Shown: positions 12,238-23,300 of the stretch, one piece after another
Layout: every line of letters starts with the position of its first letter
Numbering within the stretch: the stretch's first letter is position 1
Assembly (NCBI GenBank): GCA_008694505.1
Contig: VZDJ01007747.1
Location: 25,669,367 to 25,733,366 of the forward strand
Reading direction: 5' to 3'
Source of the DNA: Cyanoderma ruficeps
Lineage: Eukaryota; Chordata; Aves; Passeriformes; Timaliidae
DNA: 64,000 bases
Notes under the pieces: generated by a model
Database searches by the model: none
Seen by the model: only the letters and a program-made list of their open reading frames with translations
What the model was told of the DNA's origin: nothing
Translations under genes and position numbers: made by a program

Positions 12238-13100
12238 ATGTCATCCATAGGCAATGGCACTGATATTGAAGCGTTTTTGGTCAACATTAACCTTGCACAG
12301 TATCTTCCTAACTTTAAAAAATATGGCTATAACACTGTAACAGATTGCATGGGAATAAATAACAGTGTGCTTCAGCAAATGGGAGTGTTACCTACAGGGC
12401 ATCGCAGAAGGATTCTTAAGCAGTTAGACAATATTTTGAAAAGTCAAGGAAATGCTCTTTTCCATGAAAATCTAAAATTCAAAGACTTGAAAGGTTTAGA
12501 AGAGAAGCAACACTCATCGTCAGATCAGGAGTATCCTGTAAGCAATTCAAGTTTAGATGGGACTGGCGTGATACCTGCAACATCATCAGAACAACTTCTT
12601 AAAACATCTTATGTTAATAAGGAAAAGTTTGAACTTGCAGAGGAAAACTCAGTGGAGGCAAATGATGACAGCTGTACAAATTTGGATTTTTCCAGTTTAT
12701 ACCACAATTCAGACAGCATACTAAAAGCTGTCAGTCAAAGCAGAAATATCAAGATGAACACTCAGCCAGATGCATCACTGACAGAAGCTGCTGCATACCA
12801 AGCTGATGAGCACTTGACTGGCCCTTTGGTGTTTCGTGATCCTCCTTCATTTGTTCGCTCATGCGAGACAAAAGGCAAGGAAAACAAACATCAGAGGTTT
12901 GCAGATGAGGGTGATTTATCTGATAGTAAACCAGATTCTCCATTCTATAAGTTTAAAGGAGAAATGATAGACAATGACTTATATGATTCCTGTACGCCAA
13001 ACTGCATGAAAGTATTTCCAAGAACGAGCCGATCTTTTATCTTAAGGCATCGACCTGTACCAGAAATACCTGAATCAAGTAAAGTTCAAGCTTCATCAAG
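12238..13100 (+). CDS. ARAP2 exon 2: SAM domain and start of linker
   Basis: Codes residues 1-287 plus two bases of codon 288 (phase-2 intron). ARAP2 is a multidomain PIP3-dependent GTPase-activating protein acting on Arf6, with a RhoGAP-like domain that binds RhoA-GTP; it works at membranes and focal adhesions. The SAM domain spans about residues 9-68, with the hydrophobic 'FLVNINLAQYLPNF' helix and the C-terminal helix 'TGHRRRILKQLDNIL' typical of ARAP proteins. The linker after residue 70 is polar and diverged. Conserved islands reappear near 'SPFYKFKGEMIDNDLY' and the proline/arginine-rich 'RHRPVPEIP' at 270-278. The start at 12238 is supported by an in-frame upstream stop and G at -3. 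The donor is AAG|GTAATT; the frame stops two bases into the intron, confirming the exon end. Confidence 0.95.
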
Positions 13101-16100
13101 GTAATTGCTGTTCATTACTAATGAGAAATTACTATCATGTTAGAACTTACGGTTTGGAGTTTCTTGATTTTCTTTTTCTTTTCTTTCCTTTTTTTTTTTN
13201 NTTTTTTTTTTTGGTGTGGATTTTTTTTAATACATGCTGTAAATACATTGGATCTGATATGGATATTACCAAATTTATTGAAGTGAAGGATTAAGCTTCA
13301 ATGTAATTTAAAAGCAAAAATGAGAGTGTAAAGGGAAATTTTAGAATGGTGTGTCCTTATAGGCACCCCAATTTTCTCTGCATCTACATGTTAACAAAGA
13401 AAAAAATCTTTATTGCTTTAGGTATAACTCTTAAATACAACTATGTTAAGCATAAGCAAGAACTTATTTCAAAATGGCTTTTGGGTTAATTTCTGAACTG
13501 GTAGTCATTTAATTGTTAACTTTAGAGAATGAAGGCAACCAGTTATTCATATTATGTGTTGGCTTTTGCTGGTGGTCTCATAACAACAAAACTTTAGCTT
13601 TTAATTATATTTCTAGTATATTTTTAAAGACATTCCAGCAGGGGGAAACAACAGTGGAAAAACGAGGGAAAGAAGATGATAGATGTGGAAGATTTTCAGA
13701 GTTTATGGAATCTTTGAATTTGTTTCTAATTGTTCAAGTGATGTGACTGCATATTTTTCTTCCTTCAAAATGGTTGAGTTCATATTTTGAATCCACAAAT
13801 TACTGAGTGGCACTTATTTTCTTGGATAAGCATAAGTTGTAGCTTGTCTTGGAAAAATATGATAGAATGTTGAGAAAAATATCTGCTATTGGGACTTAAC
13901 TCAAGACCTATCTTAATAAAAGTGTAATTGTTTGAGTGTTGAAAATAATAGGCACTGAATATGTAGTCAATCACAACACAGTCTGTAAGCAAAAAATATC
14001 TCCACACAGCTGAATTTGTAATATTTTTGGATCTGTTAAGTAAGCTTTAGTTGTCATGCTGGCTATGTATCTGAAACAGAAGAAAAATTAATGCAAAGGC
14101 ATATGCAAAGTTTTGTTGGCGTAGCCATATCCAAATCATTAGGTTGCATTTATTTTATTTTTAAAAATTTTTTTGAACCACAAGCTATGCCTGGAAGGGA
14201 CATGTCTAAGAATGTTTTGTATTTATCTTGGGTTTTTCATCTGCATATCTCAGCACTTAGAAACATCATCGAGTTTATACATGCTCTAAATGCAGGGGTT
14301 TCCCAGCATTAAAAAGTTTTTTTAGATTACTGAAAGAAGTCAAAATTAATCTTGTAATACAATTGTTTGAACAGGTAGAGAGGCAAAAATTCTTTGCAAC
14401 AATTAGAAATTTTTTGTGTGCCTTAAAAACTTCTTCATTGGTGTCTTCTAAATGACAAAAAGTTATGCTCATTGAAACTTAAGTATACGTGTCTATTAGT
14501 GAGGAACAGATTTATGTTAACTTTTGTAGAGTGATTATCCATACTTCATTTAATAAAGCTGTTCATGCTGAGACAAAATGGGATTCTTAACCTAAAAGAT
14601 AATAACTAAGTACTAAAAGAGCACTCTCACTGTCTTTTGAGAAACAACCATCCAGTTGAGAGAATATGTTGTGTTTGTAGTCTTCCCACCACTGGAGTAA
14701 ATCCTTGAAATCCCAGTCTGTTGGTGATTGATATGTGACTGGGTCACTAACTACATTGCCTACGATTTTGATTTGTGAGCTTCAGCTTCATTTCTTGGTC
14801 TTTATCCTCCAGTTATAGTAATATGGACATCCTGAGGGACCAGTCTGTCTGTCGAAGATCCAGGCTAAACAAGAACTTCACAGCAGAACTTAAACTTGGC
14901 AGAAACATTCTTGATAACCTTTCTCACAACCTTTTCATAGGGACAGAGAACTAATTCAGAACTTTAAAATGGAATTGTGCAAACACCTTTAGTCTCAGGA
15001 AAGATTGTGTCTTTATCTCAGAATTGCACAGGCAAAGAGCCTCAACTGGCCTTATTGCCAGATGCTGGTTTCATCCCTATTACATTGAATAAAGGCTGTT
15101 CCGTAGAGGCAGAGAAAACCTGCTGAAATCTGGGAAACTCAGCATTTCCTTCTAGTCATTCATGGATATTAGTCATTAAATTTTGATGCAAGAAATACTT
15201 TTCTCATCGCCTCCTATGTGCCTTTAGCACAGAAAGTTCGTACAGTGGGTCTCCTTGTGTCCCATGGTAGGGCTATGACCATGTCATTTGTTATTACTAA
15301 TAATGCGCTTACCTCCCTTGCAATTTTGTCTGCTTCCCTGTGCCTCACTTCTTCTTCGGCTCTTGCCTGTAACAAAGCATGCTGGCAGCTGAAAAGACAC
15401 CATACCATTTTAGAAGTTGAAAATACTTTGGGTTTATTTCTTTTTTGAACTATGGCACTACAGTATGGCATCACTGTAGCATTGACGGGGTGCAGAATTA
15501 AAAAAAAAGAAAAACAAAAAAAGTGTCAATTACACAATTTTCATAATAGTGAAGTTATTGTGCAGATTTTAGTACTGGTTTTTATTGCTCAGTGTTGATG
15601 TGTAGTTATACTAGATTATTTTCAGCTAGACTTTTCCTTATTGTATCATTATGAGCTCTCTATTGTTAGAGAATTAGTAAAGAACGGTCAAAAGGTGTTT
15701 AAAACCACAAAGTGAAAAATTGAAGGTTTTTGTAAGACAAAATAGTGAAAGTATTGCAATGGATGGAACTAACCACTCATGCGTCTTTAGGACAAGAATA
15801 ATTAGTTTTGAAATAGTTTTAGAAGATTTAGATACTTTAGGTCAACTAGCAGTCACTCTTCCGTGAAATAGTTACCATTGCATCATTCCGGGAGGCGATC
15901 TTTTCAAACAAAAAGCTGAAGCAGATTTGTAACATGGTAGATCTGATTTTATACAGAATAATATGCAGATAAAATTTCAGACTGATGAATTCTATAATTT
16001 TTTAGGTTTTTTTTCATGTCACCCATCTTTGTTACCCATGTTGTGGGGTTGTTCTGATTCTTTATTAAGAGAAACAAGAAAAACTAGACCAAAATTCTGG

Positions 16101-19100
16101 GCAACGTCCTGCATATGGGGGAAGATATAAATAAGTAAAATAGATAATGGTGCTTAGCCCAAGCAGGTACCCTTTGTTTTCTGCAGTTGGCAGATCATAT
16201 AATTGGAATTTCTTGCTTGCTGCTGATATCCTTTAGACTCCATTTCTTAACCTACAAGTGGTCAAGATTGCTGATGAGGTGCCAAGCTCTCCACTGTGTT
16301 CTGCCATACACAATAAATGTTTTAGAAGAGAGAAGCTGCTCCCTCTCTTTTCCTGTGGTCAAGTATCACTATTACTTTACCTCTGCTAGCAGTCTATGGA
16401 CCCCAAAGCTTTAACACAGCATGCTGGAGCTGTTTTGATGTGTTTGCATTTATGGGAGGGTTAGGTCTTGAGATAGAAAAGAGAACATGTCTTAAATGAG
16501 TTTGAAAACAAAAGCTGCTTTCGTTTAAAACACTCGGCAGATGAATGCCAGTAAAGACTTTGAAGCACTGACTGACCTCCTTCCCTCACTTATTTGCAAG
16601 GTGACAGGAGTATATTGAATAAAACAGCGTGGTGGAAAGTTCTGTGCAAAGTTTTAGCTTTCAGGCCTCTCAGCACTTAGCAAGACCAGCCACTGCCTCA
16701 TCACATCCTTTCATCCTGTTTATGGGTGATATGGGGTGCTAGAGAAGCATAGGCACCCCGAGCTGCATCCGGTACCTCTTAATATATGAAAACAGTTCTA
16801 ACAAAGTCAACATTGAATGATAATTGAAATTATTATTATATCTTTGAAAAACTAGTGCACTTTGTGATTGGCAGACTGCTTGCACTAGTCTTCCATTAAA
16901 GAGCAAAATAAAAGAATATCATCAATCTTCGAGATATTCAGTTTTTGGATTGAAAAAAATCAAGAGAAGAGGTATTCACTTTCTGAAATGGCTAAGAAAA
17001 AGTCATAGATTGATTTAGTTATAAGATTTTTTCAATTTTTTCCTTCAAAAAACATCTTCAGTATTTTTCTCTTTTTTAATCCAGGTATTTAATTTGTATA
17101 ACAACTAGTTTGCTATTTTATTAAACATGGACAAATTATTATCATTTTATAGCTTGCACTGTAGGTTTTTTATGACACATAATCTTTCAAGCAGATATTC
17201 AAAGTGACCTCATTTCATTTATTTTATATCTTGAGGCAGTTTTTAATTTACATAAGTTAGATATTTGCTTTCCAAAAATGACAAATAGGTTGTATTTTTG
17301 AATGTTGGGAGAAAACCCCTATAGTATGCTTTTTAGTAGGATTTTGTGCCATGTATACATAAATGCAAGTGTGTGAACAAAAAGAATACACAAGTCCTGA
17401 GAAGTATATGGATTTAAAAAGAAGTGTAGAATATTTTGTGGAGGGGGTTTTGTTTGTGTTTTTTGTTTCTTTTTTTTTTTTTAAGCTAACTTGGTATTTT
17501 TAATTATCTGGTGAAATTATCCATCCAACCTGAAACTAAGCAAATGATTCACTGTTTTACATGAGAGCCTTCATAATTTTAAAAACTCTTCAAGTCAAAG
17601 CTGATTATCTGTAAGTCTTAATTTAGTTTAATGCTGCTAGTAACCTTGAAAAGACACTAATTGAACAACACAAATTCTGATCTGTATTGAAATGCACTAG
17701 GTTAGGTTTTGGTTTTTTATAAGCATATTAAGTTCTTTAAAATTTGGTTTGTACAAACACATGAAGTTAATTTGCTAACAGAGCTTCAAAAGGTGTAACT
17801 ACATGAATTTTAGTAAAATGTATGATGAAACACAGACTTTTAAAGTATTTGCTGCTTATGTATTGTAATTATGATTCAGGAGAGTAGGCAATTATATATG
17901 GCAAGTAGGCTGTGATCGATTTTCACTGGCCAAACTCACTCTGTGTTTTCAAACCCAGGATTTTATGAAGTAATCATTGGGAAACTTAGTTTATGTAACC
18001 TGGATAACATTTGAAAAGTCAAGTAACTTTATAAGGTGTAACTTTTATCTTGAATTTAGTCTAATAATTCTTTGGGGGCAGATTTAGGCATGGAATAAAA
18101 ATTATGTGAAATAGTAGTTCATGAATGCCTGCCTTCTGTCACAAAGAAACATCATTTTGTGGTTAGTAGTAAATCAAGTTGGACTTCATGGGACAGTAGG
18201 TCTAAAGTTCTAAATGTAGCTTATCTTAAAGTAATAAAGTTTCTCAATATGTTAAATGGGGAAACAAAAATTAGGAGATTGATATTTTTGGCAGAAGATA
18301 ATTGCCTTTGGCTTTAATGGATGGAAGACCCACAAACTGTTAGGAAAACCAATAAGGATCTTATATGGCACATGGCATTTATCAGTCAGAATATTCCATA
18401 AGGATGCATGAGAACCTTTATTAAGAGGAAAATTTGCTAATTATGTTAATGGAGGAATTCAGAGCTTGACTGAAAATACCTCTAATACAGACTGCTGGAC
18501 TAGTGAAGGTGGGTTAGAAATTTTCTAATTCACATATTTTTCTTCCTAGGTTCTGATTATGAAGCTGTCTTGGCCTGAAATATTAATAATAGCAATAATA
18601 TTGTACTGTACCTGATATTACTGAAATACATGGGGCCAGCACATCACTAATAAAATAACTTTTCAGCTGTGCATGGACATATATTCTTACCCATGTATAA
18701 AATGTGTAAGAGTTGTCACAGGCAGTTGCAATGCATTGCCATTTACCTCTTGGTTTTAAAACTTTGTGGGGGGAAATAATTCACCTTAGGAAAACAAAAC
18801 TTTGCAGCATTTTTTTTTTCAGTGGTTGGGAGCAGGTTTTGCTGGATTCTCAGGCCCCTTACGAGTTTAACATTAAAGTAGATTTTCATAGCACATCCTT
18901 TTTTAAATACAGTCATTGGTAATCATTGTGAAGGAGAAGGAAAGGAAAAGACTGGGGAAAACTCTGGGATCTCCATTCTTCAAGTAATCTAAATGTTTTT
19001 AAGGTCAATTCAGAACAAGAAAAACCCCTGAGTTTGGGATGTCTGCTAGGATCAGAGAAGTATTCAATGTCATAGGCAGAGGAAAACATATTGTTGCATG

Positions 19101-19254
19101 ACTCTTGAAATAAATGAGAAATTTTCCCAAGATTTAAAATCTATTGTTTCTAAATTTGTATATAATTTTAATTGTTTAACTTCATGAAATAGTTTTGCTT
19201 ATTTTCTGGGCAATTTCAGTTAATGTTTTCATTCTGTGCTTTGTTTTGTTCAAG
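13101..19254 (+). other. ARAP2 intron 2
   Basis: About 6.2 kb. It holds a T-rich tract with two Ns (13200-13201) shortly after the donor, and otherwise unique AT-rich sequence with scattered T runs. No further exon, RNA gene or recognisable transposon was found. The acceptor 'ttgttttgttcaag' ends at 19254. Confidence 0.65.
13170..13212. repeat. T-rich tract with two unresolved bases
   Basis: A pyrimidine-rich run followed by poly-T interrupted by NN at 13200-13201, probably an unresolved homopolymer length. Confidence 0.85.
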
Positions 19255-19325
19255 TTCCCTTCAGCGAAGAAGAAATATGGACCTTGTAAATATTTCTTGC
19301 ACTGGGAGGCAAATTTCACAAAACA
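19255..19325 (+). CDS. ARAP2 exon 3: linker
   Basis: 71 bp coding residues 288-311 plus one base (phase 2 in, phase 1 out). Translation 'SSLQRRRNMDLVNISCTGRQ' keeps the RRN core that I recall at the same place in the mammalian linker. The acceptor must be the AAG at 19252-19254 to keep frame. The donor is AACA|GTGAGT. A second acceptor, 'tcccttcag' ending at 19264, looks at least as strong but shifts the frame to a stop at 19287-19289. No structured domain is visible. Confidence 0.85.
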
Positions 19326-20248
19326 GTGAGTTAAGCATGCTGATATTTACATCTTGAATATTAAGGAAAAATAAACCTTGGACCGGTTGTCTAAAATAAG
19401 TATTACTTACATATTTTAAGAAATATTGGGCATCTCAAAGGTCTAGAAGAATTGATTTATGTGATAGTGGAGTATTTAATCACTTCTGAATTTTTACTTA
19501 ATTTTTGATTATGACCAAATAAAGTAAAAATTAGAAAATCTAGTATTTAAGCCCTATTTATTTTAATATATTTTTGTGTTAAGTTTCTAATCATAGATCC
19601 AGATTTTTTTAAGCAGAGTTCACTTCTTGAAAGATATAAGGAGTATATTTCTGACTAATGCTGCTTAATTTGTTTGCAAGTGCTTGTAGCTCCAGGAAAC
19701 AACAGGAAATTTATTGTATTAAATAGTTTACTGAAGCGTTTAGAAGTCTTGTGTAGTCAGCTGGAAAGTTCTTTCATATTCGAAAACTATGTCTTGTTTG
19801 AAGTTATGTATATTTATTTCAAGCAAATACTTGGTGACAAAATGAAGATTGTGCACAAAAGGGTTGTGTAGTGGTTTATTTTTGGTATTTTTTAAAGTCA
19901 GAATAAAGAACACTTTGGAACTATTGTTTCTGAGACTAGACAATTGAAGGGTTTTTTTATTTTAACTTGATGTAGAGTAAGAAAGAAGAAAATGCCTGGA
20001 TGCAGGTCATATTCAAATTATGTAATAATAGTGAAAATGTCTGCGGTGAAAAGAAGGTATCTAGAGTTCACTTAGAAATAGGACATTGTTTCTCGTTCCT
20101 CAAAGCTTTTTATGTGAAGAACAGAGAAATTACATGCTGAAAAATCTGTCCCTTGTTGATTTTATTATGACTTTAGCAGAGCATTTGTGACTCACAGTAC
20201 AGCACTGTGTGATTGTATTTATTTATGTATTTATTTATTTGCTTTAAG
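19326..20248 (+). other. ARAP2 intron 3
   Basis: A 923-bp intron, mostly AT-rich unique sequence. Its 3' end (about 20217-20242) is a TTTA-type microsatellite that serves as the polypyrimidine tract of the exon 4 acceptor 'tttgctttaag'. Confidence 0.8.
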
Positions 20249-20328
20249 ATACTTCCATGGAAGAAAAGCCACCCATTATCTCTCCATATGGGGAAACCTT
20301 TATTTGTGACAACGCTAAAGATGCTAAA
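20249..20328 (+). CDS. ARAP2 exon 4: linker with conserved PYGETF motif
   Basis: 80 bp coding residues 312-338 (phase 1 in, phase 0 out), beginning with the split Asn codon. 'ISPYGETFICDN' matches a conserved island that I recall in the mammalian linker ('PYGETF'). The donor is CTAAA|GTAAGT. The joined frame with exons 3 and 5 is open, which supports both borders. No catalytic or binding motif is visible. Confidence 0.9.
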
Positions 20329-23300
20329 GTAAGTTGAGAAGCCTGAATGTATATAGTCTGTCTTCACCTTAATCTTCATGCTAGGTATTTCATACTGGCC
20401 TTAATTCTTCTTTTTTATTTTGTGCTTTTTTAGTTGCCAGTACTTTTTCTGTCTTTTTAGGTATATGCAAAGGGTGTATGATGTATCTATATGAGGACTA
20501 ATGACTTCTGTTAGTCTCAAGAGACACTTTGTATATTCAGTAGTACTAGGAAGCTGTGGTGTGTGTGTTGGTTGTTAATTTTTTTCTTTTTTTTCTTTTT
20601 TTAACCCAACATAGGACAGATAGCTGTTTTTTGTTTTTTTTTTAACCCCCTTGGCAAGAGCTGCTGTATTTATGCTCTCAGGCACAACCCTTTGTGCATA
20701 ACTGAGGTTAAGCCGTTGAGATTTGAAACAGTTAGAATTTACTAAGAAGGGTAAAACTGGCTTTTTTCTCATCTGAGAATTGCAAATCAAGACTGGGTAT
20801 CTCTACACAGACTTCTGCATATCCTGTGAACACAGCTTGCAGAGTAGGTTAGGTGATATTGATGGTCACATTTGGCCACCCTTTTTCACACCCTTTTCCT
20901 GTATATGAAAGTTCTCAGGACTTTTTAGTTCTTGCATGATATTTTTCGTGCATCTCCTAAACTTGCTGTATACCCACAGCGTCACTTTTCTTTCAGGATT
21001 TTCTGAAGTAAACATTTTTGTTGAGGTTAGTAGTTGATGGTGTGAATGCCACAGATGACGTATGGACAGACTTCTGAATCACGTGGAGGGAGATGTGGGA
21101 GTTCAGTGAGGCATCTGCCAAATGGCATGAATTTCCAGCTCCTGCTTCTGTCTCAGCAGGAAGCAGACCAGAAATTGTTGATTCTGTGGTTACTCATACT
21201 TTTCCAGCCAGTCTCAAGCCACAGAATTTAAGATAACAGAAAATTCTTCTGACCTGGTCTTCAATCTAATGTTTCATTTTTAAACTATTGACTAAAATAA
21301 AAACTGCTCAAATGGATGTCTAGAGTTTTTCTTTCTCCCATTCTAATTTCTTAAGAATTGATCAATAAGAGTAAATGGTTCAAATTTCATCTTCTAATGA
21401 GAGTAGTTTAATAGGAATGAAAGTAATCTCTTTTTGATGCATACTTTCTTTTGGAAGTATACTATGTCTTTCTGTTGTTGACTTTTTAACACTGTACACA
21501 TAAAATCATACCTCGTCTTTCGTTCTTGTTATGTGCATGCAATGCTGACTTTTGAGTGTTCATTTTCTTTCCTTGAATGCAATGCCTTGTCTGTGCTAGT
21601 TATTGTTGTCTGCGCCAATGTCTTTAAAAATTCAAAATTTAACTTCTTTGTAATTATTTCCGTAGTTTAAGCCGATTTTTCTAGAAAAAGTTTCCTACCT
21701 CTTTTGTTACTTCTTAGCATTATTCTGTACATTTCATTGAAATGGTTGTTTGTGAAAAAGCATACCCAGAAAGGTTGTCGGCACTCTTTCTTATCTTACA
21801 AAGGCACAAAGTACAAAAATACCATGCTGTTAAACAGGATTTACTGCTTGAAACTAAATTGCTATTTTACTGGTTGTCGTGAAGAATCATGATTAATGCA
21901 GTATATTATAACATCCTTTACCTGATCTGAAGATTTGGATTTTAATATTACTTTCATATATATGAACAGTTTCTTGTGTTATGTTTATCACATGCCTGTT
22001 GGAAACTTCATAGGTGATTTTAATTCCATTAGCACTTAATTGTGGACAATGGTCATAAAGAACTATAAAAAAAAAATCTTGAAATACATTTCACTTTCAG
22101 ATTTTTTTTCAGCAGAAGCAAATATCCTAGGAACAAATAAGAATATTTAGATAACACTGTAAAGTAGCTGAGATTTTAGAGCCTGTTGCTGCTGCTTCAT
22201 GTTAAGTCACAAAAGTATAGTTTGTCCATATAGAATAAAAGGTGTTGAGTTGTTATACTTACTGACTAAAAGTTGTTCTAAGGGCTTGTAAGTTAGCCAT
22301 CACCCTTCTTTCTGTTTCATTGGTGTAAAGAAAAGGCTTCTGTAGGCTTTTATGAAGGGAGTGCCTGTAGAAAGAGGTAATGAGTCACTACAGACTGGAA
22401 GTAAGTGAGCATGAGAGAACAGGGGAATGAAGGTTATAAAGAAAATACGTCTTTGATTTGGGCCAGGAAGAAAATAAGTAGAAAGAGAAACCTCTAAAGG
22501 GCAACCTGAAGAAGGAACTGTTTTTTATAATATTGATTTAAAAATAACACAAAAAATCCAAGTGTTTTAGAGACGTTTTATTGTTGTGTCTAACTAAAAG
22601 AGTCAAGTATATTAGAATTCCTTCAGAGGAAGACTGAATTCTTATGAGTGAAATACTGCTTTTATTTCTTGCTGTAGACAGACTAAATCAAGCATGCAAT
22701 CTGAGCTTGGCAAATCTTGTGAGCTCCTGAGCATTGGGATACTGTTGAAGGCTGGCCTCATTGAAACTCTTACCATTTTAACATGAGGAGCCTTAAAAGG
22801 AGGAATTTATCTTCATGGACCCATTACAAAGTTGTATTGCCAGACCATGATTCAAGAATCAACCTGAGAACTGTATGACATTTCCTTTAATAGGAGACTG
22901 AGGTGGTATCTCCCAGGGAAGATGCCTCTCCTCAATGGTGTTGAATCTTCATTTAATGTAGGCTCAGTCCTGATACCCTTCATGCAGTCTGTGTTTTAGC
23001 TTTCAGGCTTCCTGTCTTGCTGTTGAAATCAGAAAGACTACCTGTCAGAAAAAGCTAAAACCAGAAGTGTATCTGCATTACTTCCTGATTAAAAGTAGAG
23101 GGTTTTTTATACAGGCCTGAGAGTAGGCAGTTTCATCTGTCTGGGATCCAGAAGCCATATTTCTTCCTTAACTATAGGTGCTTCCTATGCATAAGAACAG
23201 TACATATATAGAAGAAATACTTTCCTCTATAATGGTATCTGCATGAGAAAATGCTGCTATCTTTGTATAATACCTCAGAGACTTGCAGGAGGTGGGAATT

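Noticed and set aside
15214..15474. 86-codon minus-strand frame with a charged middle
   Set aside because: The opposite strand is open over nearly the same span, no homology is recognised, and no splice or regulatory context supports it.
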